Part shown: one piece after another, positions 21,740 through 27,680 of the stretch | How the letters are laid out: each line of letters opens with the position of its first letter | How positions within the stretch are numbered: the first letter of the stretch is position 1 | NCBI GenBank assembly: GCA_937958785.1 | Contig: CALGMY010000119.1 | Span: forward strand, 1 to 27,680 | Length of the DNA: 27,680 bases | Source: an uncultured Gammaproteobacteria bacterium | Lineage (GTDB): Bacteria > Pseudomonadota > Gammaproteobacteria > Steroidobacterales > GCA-2729495 | Reading direction: 5' to 3' | The notes under the pieces: model-generated | What the model was told of the DNA's origin: nothing | Seen by the model: the letters and a program-made list of their open reading frames with translations, nothing else | Database searches by the model: none | Made by a program: the position numbers and the translations under genes

Positions 21740-22060
21740 GTGTCCGCCAGGCCCGCTGCCCACGCCCACGCTCACTCACCCGTCCAGGATGCGGCGACTC
21801 ACCGCACCCACAAGGACGTGGTCAACCGCCTGCGCCGGGCGACCGGGCACCTGCAGACCATCGGCGGGATGATCGAGTCCGGCCGGGACTGCGCCGACAT
21901 CGCCCAGCAGTTGCACGCGGTCATCCGTGCGCTCGAGGAGGCCAAGTCCACCCTGATCCACGACCACATCGAGCACTGCCTCGAGGCTGCCATCGGCCCC
22001 ACCAGCCGGGACCAGCGGGCGACGATCGACGGTTTCAAGAAGATCAGCCGCTACCTGTAG
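21740..22060 (+). CDS. dmeR: CsoR/RcnR-family metal-responsive repressor (DmeR-like)
   Basis: This 106-residue all-helical repressor senses metal ions and releases the dmeRF promoter. The core VNRLRRATGHLQTIGGMIESGRDCADIAQQL is typical of the family. Metal ligands follow the C-H-C spacing: Cys51, His76, Cys80 (25 and 4 residues apart), as in CsoR and the nickel sensor InrS, while RcnR has His at the last position. N-terminal histidines (8, 10, 12, 21, 24) could complete a Ni/Co site. An ATG at 21707 is in frame but lies in the -10 element; GTG at 21740, with AGGA at 21729-21732, is therefore the better start. It is followed 16 nt later by the cation-efflux gene dmeF. Confidence 0.88.
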   Translation: MSARPAAHAHAHSPVQDAATHRTHKDVVNRLRRATGHLQTIGGMIESGRDCADIAQQLHAVIRALEEAKSTLIHDHIEHCLEAAIGPTSRDQRATIDGFKKISRYL

Positions 22061-22076
22061 GGCAGGGGTCGGGAAG

Positions 22077-23186
22077 ATGGCACGCTGGCGGGACGCACTG
22101 GACTGGCTCGGCTTCGGCGAGCATGGGCATGCCGCAGGCCACGGCCACCACGGGCATGGTCATGGCCACGATGGTGGCCACGGCCATACCCATGGCGTGA
22201 TCGACCCGACCATCGCCACCACCGAGCGGGGCATCTGGGCCATCAAGTGGTCCTTCGTGATCCTCGCCATCACCGCGGCCTTCCAGGTGGTGATCGTGCT
22301 GATCTCGGGCAGCGTGGCCCTGCTGGCCGACACGATCCACAACGTGGGTGACGCCGCCACGGCCATCCCGCTCTGGATTGCCTTCGCATTTGCCCGGCGC
22401 AAGCCCAGCGACCAGTTCACCTACGGCCTGGGCCGGGTCGAGGACCTGGCCGGCATGGTCATCGTCGCCCTGATCCTCTTCAGCGCGCTGGTTGCGGGCT
22501 ACCAGACCATCGACCGGCTGATCAATCCACAGGAGATCCGGTTCCTCGGGGCGGTGGCGGCGGCCGGCGTGATCGGCTTCATCGGGAACGAGGCCGTGGC
22601 CGTATTCCGGATCCGTGTCGGCCGCGAGATCAACAGCGCGGCCCTCGTCGCCGATGGCTATCACGCCCGGGTGGACGGGCTCACCAGCCTCGCCGTCGTC
22701 GGTGGCGCACTGGGTGTGTGGCTGGGCTTCCCGCTGGCGGATCCGCTCGTGGGTGGCGTCATCACGGTCCTGATCTTCGGCATCGTCTGGCAGTCGGCCC
22801 GGGCCGTCTTCACCCGGGCCCTGGATGGGGTGGAGCCGGAATTCACAGCGCTGCTACGGCACACGGGGGAGCATGTGCCGGGCATCCGGGGCATCCAGAA
22901 CGTGCGCACGCGCTGGATCGGCCACCATCTCTATGCGGAAGCCGACGTGGTCGTGGACGATTCGCTGCTGGTCCGCGAGGCGGCGATCCTCACGGAGAAG
23001 CTGAACGCACAGGCCCGGCAGCACCTGCCGGCCCTGGCCTCCCTGCGCCTGGCGCTCGCCACCGGCATCGATCCTGAGGAGTCCGTGCGGGCCCGGCAGA
23101 ATCCCGCGCCGGCCCACGAGCATGGTGACCACGACCATGACCATGACCATGACCATGACCACGGTCATGCCGGCCATGTGCACTGA
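22077..23186 (+). CDS. dmeF: Cation diffusion facilitator, DmeF-like (Co/Ni efflux)
   Basis: This 369-residue inner-membrane metal/proton antiporter exports divalent cations. A His-rich cytoplasmic N-terminus (about 15-38) precedes THGVIDPTIATTERGIWAIK, a stretch I associate with DmeF-type CDF proteins. Six TM segments follow, with metal-site motifs LADTIHNVGDA in TM2 and YHARVDGLTSLAV in TM5. The cytoplasmic C-terminal domain (about 255-335) ends in a second His/Asp-rich tail (HDHDHDHDHDHGHAGHVH). Linkage to a CsoR/RcnR-type repressor matches the dmeRF operons of rhizobia, which respond to Ni and Co. The metal preference here is inferred. It converges with the SDR gene across 12 bp. Confidence 0.92.
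   Translation: MARWRDALDWLGFGEHGHAAGHGHHGHGHGHDGGHGHTHGVIDPTIATTERGIWAIKWSFVILAITAAFQVVIVLISGSVALLADTIHNVGDAATAIPLWIAFAFARRKPSDQFTYGLGRVEDLAGMVIVALILFSALVAGYQTIDRLINPQEIRFLGAVAAAGVIGFIGNEAVAVFRIRVGREINSAALVADGYHARVDGLTSLAVVGGALGVWLGFPLADPLVGGVITVLIFGIVWQSARAVFTRALDGVEPEFTALLRHTGEHVPGIRGIQNVRTRWIGHHLYAEADVVVDDSLLVREAAILTEKLNAQARQHLPALASLRLALATGIDPEESVRARQNPAPAHEHGDHDHDHDHDHDHGHAGHVH
23133..23161 (+). repeat. Short tandem hexanucleotide repeat in the dmeF 3' end
   Basis: The hexamer GACCAT is repeated in tandem about four times, with degenerate copies on either side, and encodes the repeating Asp-His of the DmeF tail. Unit length is a multiple of three, so copy-number change would lengthen or shorten the metal-binding tail without a frameshift. 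Confidence 0.75.
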
Positions 23187-23198
23187 TCCGGGGGCTGT

Positions 23199-24017
23199 TC
23201 AGCTCCACCACTTGCTGCGGGCGAGCCTGGCCATGCGCCGGTATACGCGCCGGGGCGAGAAACGCTGTTCGTAGAGCGGCAGTGCCGCCCGCCAGTTCGC
23301 CACCACCGTGATCTCCGGCCTGCGCTTCGCGAGCCCGCGCACCATCAACCGGCCGGCCTCGACCGCATCCATGCCGCCGCCACGTCCCCACTTGCTCTCC
23401 CGCCCAACCCGGCTGCCGTCCGCCTTGAACGCGTTCGCATTCACGTTCGATTTCACCGCAGCGATGATGAGCGTGGAGAAATGGAGGCCATCCCCGGCAT
23501 GTTCGGCGCGCAGCGCATCGCATAGCCCATGCACCGCGTGCTTCGAAGCACAGTAGGCGCTGCGATTCGGGATGCCGAACTTGCCGGCGACGCTGGAGGT
23601 GACGACCACGTGGCCACTGCCCTGGGCCCGCATCACGGGCAAGACTCCGTGTATGTGGGCTGCGGGACCCATCACATTGACCTCCAGGATCGTCCTGAAC
23701 ACGTCGAGACCGGTCTCGGCGAAGCGACTGCGCTGGGAAATGCCCGCATTGCAGACGAGAACGTCGATCCGTCCGAGCTGCGCGACTACCGCGCCAATCC
23801 GCTCCGGCAGCGCCGCCGCCTCCGTGACGTCCATGGGCAGCACGAGGTGGCCTCCGCCCGGCAGGCGGGCGAGGACCCGGTCGAGTTCGTCGCCGCGTCG
23901 GGCCGAGAGCACCACCCGGGCCCCGGCCTCCGCAAAGGCCACCGCCAGCCCTTCACCGACGCCGGAGGACGCGCCCGTGATCCATACGACCTGGTCCTCG
24001 TAGAGCGCCCGCGCCAT
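23199..24017 (-). CDS. Short-chain dehydrogenase/reductase (SDR)
   Basis: This 272-residue NAD(P)-dependent oxidoreductase has the classical SDR pattern: nucleotide-binding TGASSGVG (14-21), NAG (90-92), catalytic Ser142 (VVTSSVAG) and YCASK with Tyr155 and Lys159. SARR at 38-41, at the end of beta-2, suggests NADP(H) preference. A basic C-terminal tail (RRVYRRMARLARSKWW) could associate with membrane. The substrate is unknown. The frame is open further upstream, but the ATG at 24017 shares its A with the TGA of the preceding gene, as expected for a coupled operon, and the TGASSG motif then falls at the usual position. Confidence 0.92.
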   Translation of the reverse strand: MARALYEDQVVWITGASSGVGEGLAVAFAEAGARVVLSARRGDELDRVLARLPGGGHLVLPMDVTEAAALPERIGAVVAQLGRIDVLVCNAGISQRSRFAETGLDVFRTILEVNVMGPAAHIHGVLPVMRAQGSGHVVVTSSVAGKFGIPNRSAYCASKHAVHGLCDALRAEHAGDGLHFSTLIIAAVKSNVNANAFKADGSRVGRESKWGRGGGMDAVEAGRLMVRGLAKRRPEITVVANWRAALPLYEQRFSPRRVYRRMARLARSKWWS

Positions 24018-24928
24018 CACCGGGAATATAGCATCGGGTCCGCGCCCGCTGTTGACGGTGGCCTGCCCCGCAGTGTCGTGACCAGGCCGGAGCTCACCAG
24101 CTGGAATTCGGTTGGATACCAGAATTGCTGCCCCGTGCGGATCCAGTTGCCGATGAACCAGTCCGGCAGCCCCCGGTTTCGCAGGTAGCGCAGTTCGGCC
24201 TGGTAGCCCCGGGCGACCGGGTTCGAGGACAGGGGTTCCCAGTTGCGGGGCAGGTGCACGCCCATCCTCGCCCCGCGCTGCAGGTAGCGGAACCGCCCGC
24301 CGGCGAACGCAGAGACGCAGGCGCTGGAGCATTCCCGGCCCGTGTAGGTGTCGAGGCCCTGGGCAAGGATGAGCTCCCGCAGGCGGACGGCCTCCGACAG
24401 TGCGCCGCCGCCGCTCTCGAGCCGGATCCGCCGCACCGCGGGGTTGGCGGCAACCAGGGCCGCGACATCGTCGGCCACCCCGAAGCCGAGGCCGCCGGTC
24501 ACGGTGATCAGGTGTCCCCGCTGGCCAACCGTTACCTCGTAGCTATAGGGGCCGAGGGCAAGGGCCAGCCGCCCGCCGATGGCCGTCTCCGCGGCGAAGA
24601 CCAGGCCCCGCATGCTGATGAGCAGGGTGAACAGGAAGGCCGCCACCTGAAGTGCGCGCCCAACCGGCCAGCCGCCGCTCATCACCAACCGGTTCCCGCA
24701 GCGCCAGAGACCCACCAGCTGCCACAGGGGCACGAGGCCAAGCTGGAGGCCCTGGAGGGCAGTGAGCCCGATGAACTTCGCCAGCGTATCCGCCGGCACC
24801 AGACCCGCCCGGAGGGCGAGAGGTGGCAACAGCCACCAGAGGGCGGCCGTGAGGGCCACTCCGTTGACCCACCAGGTAAGCCACGGCCGCAGTGCACCCC
24901 GCCAGTGGCGAACGAGGTAGCGGATCAC
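24017..24928 (-). CDS. Membrane-anchored ClpP-fold protein (COG3904-like)
   Basis: The first 115 residues of 303 hold about three transmembrane segments (about 18-38, 48-75, 91-112). The rest resembles the ClpP/crotonase-fold proteins annotated as predicted periplasmic proteins (COG3904, from memory): ITVTGGLGFGVADDVAALVA, the Gly-rich RIRLESGGGALSEAV, and ECSSACVSAFAGG, in which a serine in SSAC corresponds to the nucleophile of ClpP-type proteases. His225 (ARMGVH) is a possible partner. Whether it is an active protease is unknown. The start is a GTG at 24928, 9 nt after the MFS gene; no clear ribosome-binding site is visible. It overlaps the SDR gene by one base. Confidence 0.8.
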   Translation of the reverse strand: MIRYLVRHWRGALRPWLTWWVNGVALTAALWWLLPPLALRAGLVPADTLAKFIGLTALQGLQLGLVPLWQLVGLWRCGNRLVMSGGWPVGRALQVAAFLFTLLISMRGLVFAAETAIGGRLALALGPYSYEVTVGQRGHLITVTGGLGFGVADDVAALVAANPAVRRIRLESGGGALSEAVRLRELILAQGLDTYTGRECSSACVSAFAGGRFRYLQRGARMGVHLPRNWEPLSSNPVARGYQAELRYLRNRGLPDWFIGNWIRTGQQFWYPTEFQLVSSGLVTTLRGRPPSTAGADPMLYSR

Positions 24929-24937
24929 GACGACAGA

Positions 24938-26287
24938 TCAGTGACCGAAGTCGATGGCCTGGCCCGAGCGGGCCTCCGCCGGATTGAAGCGCACTGGCTG
25001 GCCGTCCCTCATCCAGACCCAGATGGCCATGCCGAACACGGCCAGGTTGGCGATGCCGGTGAACACCACGGGGCCGGAGATCATCCAGTGGTCGAACAGG
25101 AATCCGCCCACGAAGCTCGTCACGAGGATGCCGAAGGCGCCGCACAGGCCCGCGAAGCTGATCACCGAGCCCCGGACGTTCACGGGGGTCTCCTGCCCCA
25201 TCAGTGCGGTCACGGTGAGGATGACGCTCATCTGCCCGATGCCCACGAGCACGGCGCTGAAGTAGCCGAGCGGGGTGAATGGATTCTCCTGCATCCCGAG
25301 CAGGAAATACCCCACGCCGGCCACGCCCAGGGCCCCGCATACGCACAACAGGCGGTGGAAGCGGTCGATCATGATGCCGGCGACCGGTGCCCACAGCACG
25401 GAAGACCCCTGGATGAGGAGGATCATCAGGCCAGCGGATTTCAGGGCCTCGGCCGCATCCATGCCCTGATTGCGTCCGGCCTGGTTGAGCCACAGGGAGA
25501 CGAACACGGCGATGAGGGTGAGGTCGGCCCGCGCCACGAACGAGCCCGTATAGCAGACCAGCAGCCGCGGATTGGCCAGCCCCTGGCCGATGCCGACCTG
25601 GAAGGCCTGCTTGAGGCTGACCTTCTGCACCTTGCCGGTCGGCGTGCCGCCCTTGAGTCCGAGCTGCATGATGATGGCGGTGAAGATGGCCGCCCCGGCC
25701 ATGGCGAGCAGCATGTATCGCCCCGCGTCGGCGGAACTGGCACCGCGCGCCATGAACATCGCCGGGAGCTGCGGCAGTATGAAGCCGGCCGCTACTGCGA
25801 CACCAAGCCCGTTCAGCAGACCCGTGACGCCGGCGAGCTTCCCGCGGGACGATTCGGCCGGGTAGTCAGCTGCAGTGACTGCGATCATTACGCCGGCCAG
25901 GGTTACGCCCAGTGCGTACACGAACCGGTAGATGTACAGGTCCATGACCGTCTCGGCGGTGGAATAGAGCGCGAAACCCACGCCCGCCATGAACACGCCT
26001 AGGGCGTAGAGGGGCCGGCGCCCGACCCGTTCCGACAGCGCGCCGACCAGGTTGATGAGCAGGAGCGAGACAATCTCCTGCATGGTGGACAGGTAGCCGG
26101 TCAGCCGGCCCTTCTCGTCGGCGGCGACTCCCACCAGCTCGTCCAGCACGTAGGGCTGGGAGATGCTCAGGAAGCTCACGACCGGCATGATCATGAAATT
26201 GAGGTAGAGGAAGGTCCACGCGTTGACCCCGGAGACCCCGGGCGCGAATTCAATCGGTCCAATGCGGAAATTTCGACCCTGGGTCAA
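24938..26287 (-). CDS. MFS transporter, possible polyamine/amine or organic-acid carrier
   Basis: This 449-residue carrier has about 12 transmembrane segments. It carries the MFS loop LSERVGRRPLYALG between TM2 and TM3, and MIDRFHRLLCVCGALG at the equivalent place of the second half. I recognise no subfamily with confidence. No ATG fits: the frame opens at 26356 with a Pro/His-rich leader unlike a transporter start. A TTG at 26287 is preceded by GAAGGA at about 6-nt spacing, which makes it the likely start. It is divergent from the puuD/puuA-like genes, so import of putrescine or a related amine is a reasonable guess. It leads an operon with the ClpP-fold and SDR genes. Confidence 0.88.
   Translation of the reverse strand: MTQGRNFRIGPIEFAPGVSGVNAWTFLYLNFMIMPVVSFLSISQPYVLDELVGVAADEKGRLTGYLSTMQEIVSLLLINLVGALSERVGRRPLYALGVFMAGVGFALYSTAETVMDLYIYRFVYALGVTLAGVMIAVTAADYPAESSRGKLAGVTGLLNGLGVAVAAGFILPQLPAMFMARGASSADAGRYMLLAMAGAAIFTAIIMQLGLKGGTPTGKVQKVSLKQAFQVGIGQGLANPRLLVCYTGSFVARADLTLIAVFVSLWLNQAGRNQGMDAAEALKSAGLMILLIQGSSVLWAPVAGIMIDRFHRLLCVCGALGVAGVGYFLLGMQENPFTPLGYFSAVLVGIGQMSVILTVTALMGQETPVNVRGSVISFAGLCGAFGILVTSFVGGFLFDHWMISGPVVFTGIANLAVFGMAIWVWMRDGQPVRFNPAEARSGQAIDFGH
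26275..26285. promoter_or_regulatory. Small palindrome overlapping the MFS start
   Basis: GACCCTGGGTC is a perfect 5-1-5 inverted repeat that overlaps the proposed TTG start of the MFS transporter gene. It could be an operator or could occlude the start in the mRNA. The remaining 242 bases of this divergent region (26288-26529) hold a G-rich stretch (near 26325-26340) and possible but unconvincing promoter hexamers. I see no clear terminator or riboswitch there. Confidence 0.25.
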
Positions 26288-26529
26288 CTTTGGTCCTTCC
26301 CTCTGGTGGCCCTGCCCGTCACGGGGGTGTGGGGGGGTGTCAGGAGCGTGGCGCACTCTGAACGGGGTCCGTCGGGCAAGTCAACCCGCTGGGCGACCGC
26401 CAGATGCCCATTCTTATGTCGCGGCCTGACCAGGGATTCGTGCCCGGACCCGCGCCGGATGTGGGGGGCGGCCGATCCGCGACGCCGGCTCTGGCGGCCC
26501 GCCGGCCGCTCTGGCACCGTAGCCACACC

Positions 26530-27291
26530 ATGCGCAGAGTCCGGCCCATCATTGGCGTCATCTCGGACCGGCGCACCCTGGGGCTCCACCCCTTTCAGGT
26601 GCAGGGCGAGAAATACCTCACGGCCATCGTGGCCGGGGCGGGTGGCTATCCCGTGGGGCTGCCGGTCCTCGGGCCGGCGTTCGAGGACGGATTCGATCTG
26701 CTCGAGGTGCTCGAGTCCCTCGACGGCCTGTTGCTCACCGGCTCGCCATCCAACGTGGAGCCCCATCGCTACCGGGGCCCGGCCAGCGAGCCGGGCACGC
26801 TCCACGATCCGGAGCGGGACCACTCCGCCTTCGAGCTGATTCCGGCCGTCATTGCCAGGGGCCTGCCACTCTTTGCCGTCTGCCGCGGGTTCCAGGAGCT
26901 CAACGTGGCCTTCGGCGGGACGCTCCACCAGGAGGTCCACAACGTTCCCGGCAAGCTCAATCACCGGGAAGACAAGCATGCCTCCCTGGAAGTTCAATAC
27001 GGTCCGGTACACGAGGTCCGCTTCCGCCAGGGCGGCATGCTGGCCCGCATCACCGGGCAGGAGTCGGCGCAGGTGAACTCGGTTCATTCCCAGGGCGTCG
27101 ATCGCCTGGGAGACGGGCTCGTGGTGGAAGCCACGGCTCCCGACGGCCTGATCGAGGCTGTGACCGTCGCGGGGGCACCCGGCTGGGTGCTCGGTGTCCA
27201 GTGGCACCCGGAGTGGCGGGTCCGCGAGAACGAGGTTTCCATGGCAATTTTTCGGGCGTTTGGCGACGCCTGTCGGAGTCACCGTTCATGA
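26530..27291 (+). CDS. puuD: Class I glutamine amidotransferase-like gamma-glutamyl hydrolase (PuuD-like)
   Basis: This 253-residue cytosolic peptidase C26-family enzyme likely hydrolyses gamma-glutamyl-gamma-aminobutyrate or a related gamma-glutamyl amide. The Cys-His-Glu triad is visible: nucleophile Cys118 in FAVCRGFQELNVAFGG, and His226 and Glu228 in QWHPEW. LLLTGSPSNVEPHRY and NSVHSQGVD are also typical of PuuD proteins. An in-frame ATG at 26404 would add 42 residues unlike the family, so I place the start at 26530, although no ribosome-binding site is obvious. Its TGA overlaps the ATG of the glutamine synthetase-like gene, which supports a shared gamma-glutamylation pathway for putrescine or another amine. 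Confidence 0.9.
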   Translation: MRRVRPIIGVISDRRTLGLHPFQVQGEKYLTAIVAGAGGYPVGLPVLGPAFEDGFDLLEVLESLDGLLLTGSPSNVEPHRYRGPASEPGTLHDPERDHSAFELIPAVIARGLPLFAVCRGFQELNVAFGGTLHQEVHNVPGKLNHREDKHASLEVQYGPVHEVRFRQGGMLARITGQESAQVNSVHSQGVDRLGDGLVVEATAPDGLIEAVTVAGAPGWVLGVQWHPEWRVRENEVSMAIFRAFGDACRSHRS

Positions 27292-27680
27292 ATTCCATGA
27301 CCGAAGAACAGCTGCGCGCCTGGCTCGTCGATAACAAGATCGATGAGGTCGAGGCCGTCGTGGCCGACATGGCGGGCGTGGCCCGCGGCAAGTACATGCC
27401 GGCCCGGAAGTTCACCGAGCAGGGCGGGATGCGCCTGCCCGAGTCGGTGTTCATCCAGTCAGTCACCGGCGAATACATCGACGACTACCTCGAGGAAGGG
27501 GTCATGAACCCCGCGGACCGGGACATGGTCGCGCGGCCGGATCTCGCCACCCTGCGTCTGGTGCCCTGGGGCGAGGAGCCGACCTGTTGCGTCATCCACG
27601 ACTGCCAGACCCAGGAAGGCAGGCCCGTGGACATCGCCCCGCGCCAGGTGCTCCGGCGCATCATGGCCATGTTCCGGGAC
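27288..27680 (+). CDS. puuA: Glutamine synthetase-family protein, PuuA-like, 5' part only
   Basis: The first 131 residues are visible and the gene runs off the window end without a stop. They match the beta-Grasp N-terminal domain of glutamine synthetase-family enzymes (IDEVEAVVADMAGVARGKYM, then NPADRDMVARPDLATLRLVP) and the beginning of the catalytic domain. This version, lacking the extra N-terminal features of GlnA, is typical of gamma-glutamylputrescine synthetases, which join glutamate to an amine with ATP. The ATG at 27288 overlaps the puuD-like stop; a second ATG is three codons downstream (27297). Catalytic residues lie beyond the window, so activity and substrate cannot be judged. 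Confidence 0.88.
   Translation, partial: MNSMTEEQLRAWLVDNKIDEVEAVVADMAGVARGKYMPARKFTEQGGMRLPESVFIQSVTGEYIDDYLEEGVMNPADRDMVARPDLATLRLVPWGEEPTCCVIHDCQTQEGRPVDIAPRQVLRRIMAMFRD

Noticed and set aside
23101..23180. CRISPR-like or intergenic repeat array
   Set aside because: The repeat is a coding hexanucleotide inside dmeF encoding Asp-His, with no spacers.
23199..24332. SDR frame extended upstream to 377 codons
   Set aside because: The extra 105 codons overlap the ClpP-fold gene out of frame. The coupled ATG at 24017 puts TGASSG at its normal distance.
24125..26002. 625-codon plus-strand frame opposite the ClpP-fold and MFS genes
   Set aside because: His/Gln/Glu/Asp-rich antisense reading that spans two real genes and has no recognisable domain.

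Overview
The window is GC-rich, densely packed bacterial chromosome with Shine-Dalgarno sites, ATGA-type gene overlaps and strong G/C preference at codon third positions. The gene set (OxyR with a peroxiredoxin-glutaredoxin fusion, an RND efflux operon, periplasmic Sbp with CysATW, class I fructose-1,6-bisphosphatase, DmeR/DmeF, a PuuD/PuuA-like pair) and a REP-like repeat at the left edge suggest a high-GC proteobacterium, most likely gammaproteobacterial. I cannot name the genus. There are no tRNA or rRNA genes, insertion sequences, phage genes or CRISPR arrays, and no gene-free stretch longer than about 300 bases.

Layout. 1-1826: REP-like hairpins, then a peroxiredoxin-glutaredoxin gene divergent from oxyR. 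1938-2324: a sigma-54-type promoter ahead of a small protein of unknown function. 2363-8477: a tight tetR-tolC-adaptor-RND permease operon behind a promoter with a perfect palindrome at its -35. 8539-9742: an uncharacterised Cys/His-containing protein and an exported SNase-domain protein. 9764-12564: a MerR-type regulator, a rhomboid protease and fbp. 12650-13913: a small exported protein and sbp. 13928-20186 (minus strand): one transcription unit cysA-cysT-cysW-histidine kinase-response regulator, in which CysA carries an extra C-terminal region resembling a universal stress protein (Usp) domain. 20187-20347: palindromes and a 30-bp-stem inverted repeat. 20348-21622: an MFS transporter. 21679-23186: dmeR-dmeF with a textbook CsoR/RcnR-type operator. 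23199-26287 (minus strand): an MFS transporter, a membrane-anchored ClpP-fold protein and a short-chain dehydrogenase. 26530-27680: puuD-like and the start of a puuA-like glutamine synthetase gene, cut by the window end.

How the genes may work together. The left end is a peroxide-response pair. The TetR-led operon is a complete tripartite efflux pump with its own regulator. The sulfate region splits the binding protein (plus strand, with a small exported partner) from the transporter (minus strand), and the transporter genes run directly into a two-component system whose sensor has four cysteines in its PAS domain. The CysA-Usp fusion plus this linked kinase and regulator is the most unusual arrangement here and the best candidate for an undescribed regulatory system. 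The right end suggests use of putrescine or another amine through gamma-glutamylated intermediates, with a divergent MFS transporter as a possible importer.
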